DNA of 64,000 bases. Source: Lethocerus indicus (taxonomy: Eukaryota; Arthropoda; Insecta; Hemiptera; Belostomatidae). The stretch spans positions 1,590,825 through 1,654,824 of the forward strand of contig JACDQD010000003.1 of NCBI GenBank assembly GCA_019843655.1. The letters run 5' to 3'. Both the position numbers and the translations under genes were made by a program. Of this stretch, positions 54,991 to 64,000 are shown piece after piece; position 1 is the first letter of the stretch; each line of letters begins with the position of its first letter. The notes beneath the pieces are model-generated. The model saw only the letters and a list, made by a program, of their open reading frames with translations. It ran no database searches and was not told the DNA's origin.

Positions 54991-55342
54991 GAAAAATATT
55001 CCGGCACACCGTCATACTTCATCCAGTGTATATTAGGGGGAGGCAGGGCGGGGTGGTGGTACCCAAAGTTAATCGACATTTTGACATTATTCACCCTAAT
55101 TTTCGATTTACCACCCCTTCTCTCGAAGAATTCCTGCATACCGAAATACTACTCATCAATGTCACGGTCTAAAATATGTCCGTAACCGAATGTGTTCAAT
55201 CCGTTTCAATTAATCGTCAATGCATCAAGAATAATATCTACGATAATTTCGAAAATTTCGAATTGAAATGAAAGTTCAATTTCAAATCGTGTCTTAAAAC
55301 TACTAAGACCGAAATACATCTTATCAAATTGTCTATTACTTT

Positions 55343-55349
<7 letters not shown>

Positions 55350-55392
<43 letters not shown>
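55350..55392. repeat. TA microsatellite
   Basis: About 45 bp of TA directly after a piece of the GATTACTTTTGG-family MITE (TTATCAAATTGTCTATTACT). Confidence 0.9.
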
Positions 55393-55394
<2 letters not shown>

Positions 55395-56017
55395 TGTGAA
55401 TAAATTATATATAAATTATGTTCCTTTAGCAAAACTATCTTTTGGTCCCTCTAAAAGAGATCGTGCCCGTCTTAACTTTGAAATAATTTCGTTACTTTGA
55501 TATATATTTTTCAAACTGTTACTATAAAAACGAGAGAAAATGTGCTGGAAAATGTAGTAAAATTTTTTTTTTTTTTATAAAAATGCAGTTGGAAATTTGC
55601 CTCTCTCCACCCCCACCCCTGATGATTTTACCTGTCAAGTGTAGGTGGACTGTAGGTGTGTTATACAGCGACGATATTGTATATATTATAATACGATATA
55701 TTCCTTATTGTCGTGACAATGATGGTCGTGACAACGAAAGGTCGGATAGATGGAGGGAGGAATCACGAAAACCCTAACTTCTTAGGGCAGATGAAAATGT
55801 CTATTTTCATCCATTATATTTCATCTATTGTACAAAATATTCTCAAACTCTCTACAATTGACTCACCTTCAGTAGTCGTTTCTTCAGAGATCGGACCTAT
55901 ATAAGAGTGTACAAGGATACTATATATATATATATATATGAGATAAATATAATTTCTAATAAATATATCGGAGATATCTACTGGATGGGGAGAGGAGGGA
56001 TTAACAAAACTTTTTCG

Positions 56018-56570
56018 CCCCGTTAGCTGTCTTTCGCCAGACCGCGGTTTCGGCTGTTCGCCATCTTCAGTAGCGCTGTGTTACTCACATGCGTTGTACG
56101 CGTGAAAGTGATAGTGGTCAGTGGGGGACGCCCAAAAAACATACATCCAAAGTGGCGACAGTGAGAGTGACTAACACAGCGCTACTGAAGATGGCGAGCA
56201 GCCGAAATCGCGGTCTGGCGAAAGACCGAACAGCGGCGAGAGAGGGAGGAGACAGAAACATCACGAACCTACGCTGTATATTCCAACCCCTCGCGGACCA
56301 CAAAACAGGTATATTAAATTTTGTTACTCACTTTTCGCTGGACCGCCGTTTCGGCCGTTCGCCATCTTCAGTAGCGCTGTGTTGTGTCAGTCACTTTTGA
56401 TGTTTTTGGGCATCCTCACTGCCCACTGTCACTGTGTCACTGTCACCTGTACCCAGGTGTCGAAAAGTATCCAAAGTGCCGATAGCGACTAAAAGCGCTA
56501 CTGAAGATGGCGAGCGGCCGAAACCGCAGTCTACAGTAGACCACCCCCGGGCAGACCACAAAACGGGTAG
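56018..56570. repeat. Two adjacent foldback-family copies
   Basis: Copy 1, about 56018-56312, lacks the outer left end but has both cores and the right end CCCCTCGCGGACCACAAAAC. Copy 2, about 56335-56570, has CCATCTTCAGTAGCGCTGTG, CTGTGTCACTGTCACCTGTA and CTACTGAAGATGGCGAGCGG. Confidence 0.75.
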
Positions 56571-56574
56571 TCTA

Positions 56575-56840
56575 AACTCAGCATACTCTATTCTATAGAT
56601 GAGGAAGGCGCAATGCCACTTTCAAATTGTTCCACCCCCACAAATTAACGGGGGGTGGGGGTGGGTCTTTTTGTACTTTTCCTCACTGAAAGTAGTAAAA
56701 TTGAGAATTTCAATAGAGTTAAAGCGGGGGGGGGCCGGGATAACTAAATTGACGCCGGTTTAGGCGTTCCTCTATCGAAATGACTCCCTCCACCGACTGC
56801 ACATGAAATAACTGGAATATTTTCTATACTTGAAAATATC
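56575..56840. repeat. Inverted segmental duplication, right copy
   Basis: Reverse complement of 53480-53735. It begins AACTCAGCATACTCTATTCT and includes TTTTCCTCACTGAAAGTAGT. Confidence 0.75.
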
Positions 56841-57500
56841 GAAATTTCAAACGGATACGCCTCAGTAGCACCCTCTCGTATTATTCCACTCAAGATGCAC
56901 TCAACACCATCAGCGCGCTGTTAATTAATTCCCTTATAATTTCAAGTGCCCTGAAAGTACCGGGGTGGGGGTGGAAATTCAAGGAGTGTCCTCAGCCGGT
57001 CATCCCCTATAGAGATAACAAGGGATCGGGGGGAAGGGGTGGGATTATAACTGATTTGTTCTCGTTAGTACACTTTGAGCGGAATCGCAGGAAACCTACT
57101 TAGCTCGGGACAACCCCTAATCTCCCCGACATCGTCCCTTTTTTTTTTAATTTTTCAAAAAATAAATAACTCAATAGCGATCCAATAAAATAATTCTAAA
57201 AATAGGGCTCTTCTACCGCTTATTTCCCCCCAACTCCCCCTCCCTTCCCAACAGCCCTTATTATAATGCATTCATTGCTAATCTGTGCGTAATATCGTGG
57301 ATGAATAAAACAAATTCTATTTAAGCGCGCTAGACGAAGTAGCTAACCTGTTGAACGGGCTTAACGGACTTAACGGCCCGATACGGGCTCAATTTGTTTT
57401 TTTTTTTTTTAAATAATTAATCTAATCGCCTGAGTTAATTAGTCGATATCAGAATAGCATCGCAGTAATAAGGGAAATATTTAAAACAGTTCAAGGCGTT
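56841..57500. other. Gene-poor DNA
   Basis: No gene or clear repeat is recognised; it has G-rich and C-rich runs and an A/T-rich stretch near 57140-57200. Confidence 0.4.
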
Positions 57501-57502
57501 AG

Positions 57503-58560
57503 ATACTAAACCCGCAACGCGGGGCGATTCCACCCGGCTTAGTATTCCGGCCGTATCCGAAGCACTGTGAAAAATGCATTTTCTTCTTTTTTACGGACTT
57601 ATTTTTTCCGTTTTCTAATACTCAAATACCCATAATTTTGTTAATCGACGTTATCAATTATGATTGTCACTCACAACTGATGGAGTAGACGATTTTCGCC
57701 CTGAAATAATTCCGAATACTAAACCCGCAACGCGCTAAATTTCCACCCGGCTTAGTATTCCGGCCGTATCCGGCGCACTGTGAAAAAATGCACTTTACTT
57801 TTTCCGTTTTATAATATTCAAATACCCTTAATTTTGTTAATCGATGTTATCAATTATAATAGTCACTCACAACTGATGGAGTAGACGATTTTCGCCCTGA
57901 AATAATTCCGAATACTAAACCCGCAACGCGCGACATTTCCACCCGGCTTAGTATTCCGGCCGTATCTGTGAAAGCATTGTGAAAAATGCATTTTCCTTTT
58001 TCCGTTTTATAATATTCAAATACCCTTAATTTTGTTAATCGACGTTATCAATTATGATTGTCACTCACAACTGATGGAGTAGACGATTTTCGCCCTGAAA
58101 AATTCCGAATACTAAACCCGCAACGCGCTAAATTTCCACCCGGCTTAGTATTCCGGCCGTATCCGGCGCACTGTGAAAAAATGCACTTTACTTTTTCCGT
58201 TTTATAATATTCAAATACCCTTAATTTTGTTAATCGACGTTATCAATTATGATTGTCACTCACAACTGATGGAGTAGACGATTTTCGCCCTGAAATAATT
58301 CCGAATACTAAACCCGCAACGCGCGACATTTCCACCCGGCTTAGTATTCCGGCCGTATCTGTGAAAGCATTGTGAAAAATGCATTTTCCTTTATCCGTTT
58401 TATAATACTCAAATACCCTTAATTTTGTTAATCGATGTTATCAATTATGATTGTCACTCACAACTGATGGAGTAGACGATTTTCGCCCTGAAATAATTCC
58501 GAATACTAAACCCGCAACGCGCGACATTTCCACCCGGCTTAGTATTCCGGCCGTATTAAA
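57503..58560. repeat. 196-bp satellite with a hairpin in each unit, six units
   Basis: The hairpin GAATACTAAACCCGCAACGC ... CCCGGCTTAGTATTCCGGCC recurs at about 57503, 57716, 57911, 58108, 58303 and 58501, mostly 195-198 bp apart. Each unit also carries ACTGATGGAGTAGACGATTT. Hairpin-only relatives occur at 45697, 53915, 54262 and 54633. Confidence 0.88.

Positions 58561-61784
<3,224 letters not shown>

Positions 61785-61864
<80 letters not shown>
61785..61864. repeat. CT microsatellite
   Basis: About 78 bp of uninterrupted CT. Confidence 0.95.
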
Positions 61865-61865
<1 letters not shown>

Positions 61866-62370
61866 TTTCTAAATACTAGACCAGAAATGCTCGTCTGTCT
61901 TGCAGGGCTAGTCTAGCCCCAGGCGCCGTTCTACATCAATTGCCATTTTACCACATTATTACTGACTGAAATTTAAATATTATTACGTGGTACTAAACGT
62001 TGTTCTATCGGTAACGCCCCCATTTGTACCCATCCTAAACTATCGGCTGTCAAATGGTTATTTTTAATTTTTTTTTTTTAATAGGGTCGCCACTGCAAGA
62101 ACGGTGGCAAATTAGAATCTCGCCGTTAATTTCGCGTCTATAATCGGATATCTAATTTTCCATTCAATGAGGATTACAGAAAATACACGAAATTTACCCG
62201 TAGACAAATTATTTTAATTACAGCGCCGGCCGGCTTTCTAAATACTAGGCCGGAAATGCTCGTCTGTCCGGCGGGCCTAGTCTAGCCCCCCCGGCGCCGT
62301 TCTACACATCGAAATTGCCATTTTACCATATACTGACTGAAATTTAAATATTATTACGTTAGAATATAAT
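61864..62370. repeat. Local direct duplication
   Basis: The segment CTTTCTAAATACTAGACCAG ... GCGCCGTTCTACA ... TGACTGAAATTTAAATATTA occurs at about 61864-61987 and 62234-62358. Between the copies, 62045-62140 resembles the terminal-inverted-repeat element at 11568-12122. Confidence 0.65.
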
Positions 62371-63390
62371 AATTTTTAATTAAATTCGATAAATTATAGA
62401 CGTGTGTTTGTATCATGAATCGTAAAAACGGGGGCAATCGTGAAGATTTAACTCAAAATTAACGCCAGATTTGATTGATTCGCCACAATTCTTGCAGTAA
62501 AATCTGCGGCTCTATTAGGGGTTCCCAAATTTACTGCAAGAATTGTGGCAATTTCAAATCTTGCGTTAATTTTTAATAAAGTACACACTTTATTTCCCTG
62601 CCAAATGCAATAGCATTTTGGCCAGTTTCCATTTTCTTTTCTCCTCACTCCGTGACCCCCCCCCTCCCCCCGTTTTCTTATTTTCATGTCACAATTACAA
62701 TTTTTTATAATTATATCTAAGGCCGCAGAGCGATATCTTAGGATCGATTGTAAATCGATTATTAATGTATCGGGTATTTGTCGGATAAACTTTCAATTTA
62801 TTCAGGATAATAGATTTAATGGTGAAATGGCCGCCGAAACGGATTATTTGGCGGGAGAGAGAGAAAGTGGCTTTGAATCATTTATTGAATCGATAAATCC
62901 CCTAAATGCCCAATTTCCGGTCTCTCCCGAGCTGTGAGACTTCCGCTAGACGAATTAACCGAAAACAGATTATAGACCGATATTTTACGAAAAGTCGGAC
63001 GACGCCATCCGCCAGACCGGTTTGTTGCGGCTTCGAGGAGACGGCCGTCTTCAGTAGCACTGCAATGGGGCGGAATTCCAGTACGCTGTACGGAACGAAA
63101 TTCCGAATTCGAAATTTTCGCCAACTTCAGTAGAATTTTTATGAAAATCTATTATGTGCGGGGGAAAAAAGGCTAGATGGAATTACTTGCGACGATTTAC
63201 TTCAGCGAGAAAAATGTTTTTCCCCATCGCTGTGTTTAGTTTTATAAATATATTTTATACGAAATGTCAGCTCGAAAATTGTTCTACTGAAGAACAACAA
63301 AGCCGAAGTTTATTTCGGGAAAAACCGATACATAAACGATCTGAAATTGTAGACAATCCGACAGTCCGTTACTTAGTTACTTAGTATCTT
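62371..63390. other. Gene-poor DNA
   Basis: 62455-62580 holds facing copies of the AAATCTTGCGTTAATTTT end of the 11.6-kb element type. A foldback core lies near 63015. No gene is seen. Confidence 0.45.
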
Positions 63391-63394
63391 AGTA

Positions 63395-63512
63395 GGTTTG
63401 TGGTGTTTCTGTCTCGCCGCGGTTTGGTCTTTCGCCAGACCGGTTTCGGCCGTTCGCCATCTTCAGTAGCGCTGTGTTAGTCACTTTTGGCACACTTTTG
63501 ATGTTCACTGTA
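63395..63512. repeat. Foldback-family left arm
   Basis: TTTGTGGTGTTTCTGTCTCG, TTTCGCCAGACCGGTTTCGG and CCATCTTCAGTAGCGCTGTG in the usual order. It passes at its tip directly into the 12-bp minisatellite. Confidence 0.75.
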
Positions 63513-64000
63513 CCAGTGAACAGTACAAGTGACAGTACAAGTGACAGTACAAGTGACAGTACAAGTGACAGTACAAGTGACAGTACAAGTGACAGTACAA
63601 GTGACAGTACAAGGACAGTACAAGTGACAGTACAGGGTGACAGACAGTACAAGTGACAGTACAAGTGACAGTACAAGTGAACAGTACAAGTGACAGTACA
63701 AGTACAAGTGACAGTACAAGTGACAGTACAAGTGACAGTGTGACAGTACAAGTGACAGTACAAGTGACAGTACAAGTGACAGTACAAGTGACAGTACAAG
63801 TGACAGTACAAGTGACAGTACAAGTGACAGTACAAGTGACAGTACAAGTGACAGTACAAGTGACAGTACAAGTGTACAGTGACAGTACAAGTGACAGTAC
63901 AAGTGACAGTACAAGTGACAGTACAAGTGACAGTACAAGTGACAGTACAAGCGACAGTACAAGTGACAGTACAAGTGACACTACAAGTGACACTACAAGC
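63513..64000. repeat. 12-bp minisatellite GACAGTACAAGT
   Basis: About 38 units of GACAGTACAAGT with occasional short or variant units, running off the window end. The unit is the tip sequence of the foldback family (ACAGTACAAGTGACA at 36650). Minus-strand frames open here (repeated Cys-His-Leu-Tyr) are artefacts. Confidence 0.93.

Noticed and set aside
63389..63993. Three long minus-strand frames with Cys-His-Leu-Tyr repeats
   Set aside because: The 12-bp minisatellite has no stop in these frames; no gene evidence.

Overview
The window looks like nuclear DNA of an insect. It has AT-rich non-coding DNA, GC-richer spliced genes with GT-AG introns, long microsatellites, many short inverted-repeat transposons, an arthropod Neurexin IV gene, and valine/proline-rich cuticle-type proteins of the Vajk kind. 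The species cannot be fixed from the sequence.

Layout. (1) 679-1534 (+): an intronless phosphopantetheinyl transferase gene (AASDHPPT type), broken by one missing base in a C run. (2) 3727-24001 (+): Neurexin IV (Nrx-IV/Caspr), 24 recognisable coding exons. They encode most of the discoidin domain, four laminin-G domains, two EGF modules, a fibrinogen-like segment, one membrane helix and a short tail ending in a PDZ ligand. Two of the exons are equal-length (197 nt), same-phase alternative discoidin exons. The signal-peptide exon and the start of the discoidin domain were not found, so they are probably upstream of the window and the transferase gene may lie inside an Nrx-IV intron. Exon 20051-20183 also lacks one base. 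(3) 26716-32164 (-): two Vajk-like secreted proteins built from PYPV/VPV repeats, one with a single coding exon and one with two, each with a TATA box and poly(A) signal. (4) 33655-36004 (-): a possible glycine-rich terminal exon, and a three-exon gene for a charged 299-residue protein that I do not recognise. (5) 36-64 kb: almost no genes. The one convincing coding piece is a signal-peptide exon at 50688-50763 (+) behind a TATA box; its later exons were not found.

The rest is repeats. A palindromic (foldback) repeat family occurs from 8.7 kb to the right end, with a conserved core whose arm contains its own small hairpin. Its arm has been amplified in tandem at 37.4-38.4 kb, and a 12-bp motif from its tip forms the minisatellite at the right edge. 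There are also several mariner-like MITE families, three unrelated satellites with about 190-196 bp units, a 26-bp minisatellite inside a terminal-inverted-repeat element, inverted segmental duplications, and long TA, GA/CT and poly-G tracts.

The genes are not an operon and show no evident shared pathway. Neurexin IV acts at septate junctions and neuron-glia contacts, the Vajk-like proteins probably act in cuticle, and the transferase activates carrier proteins.
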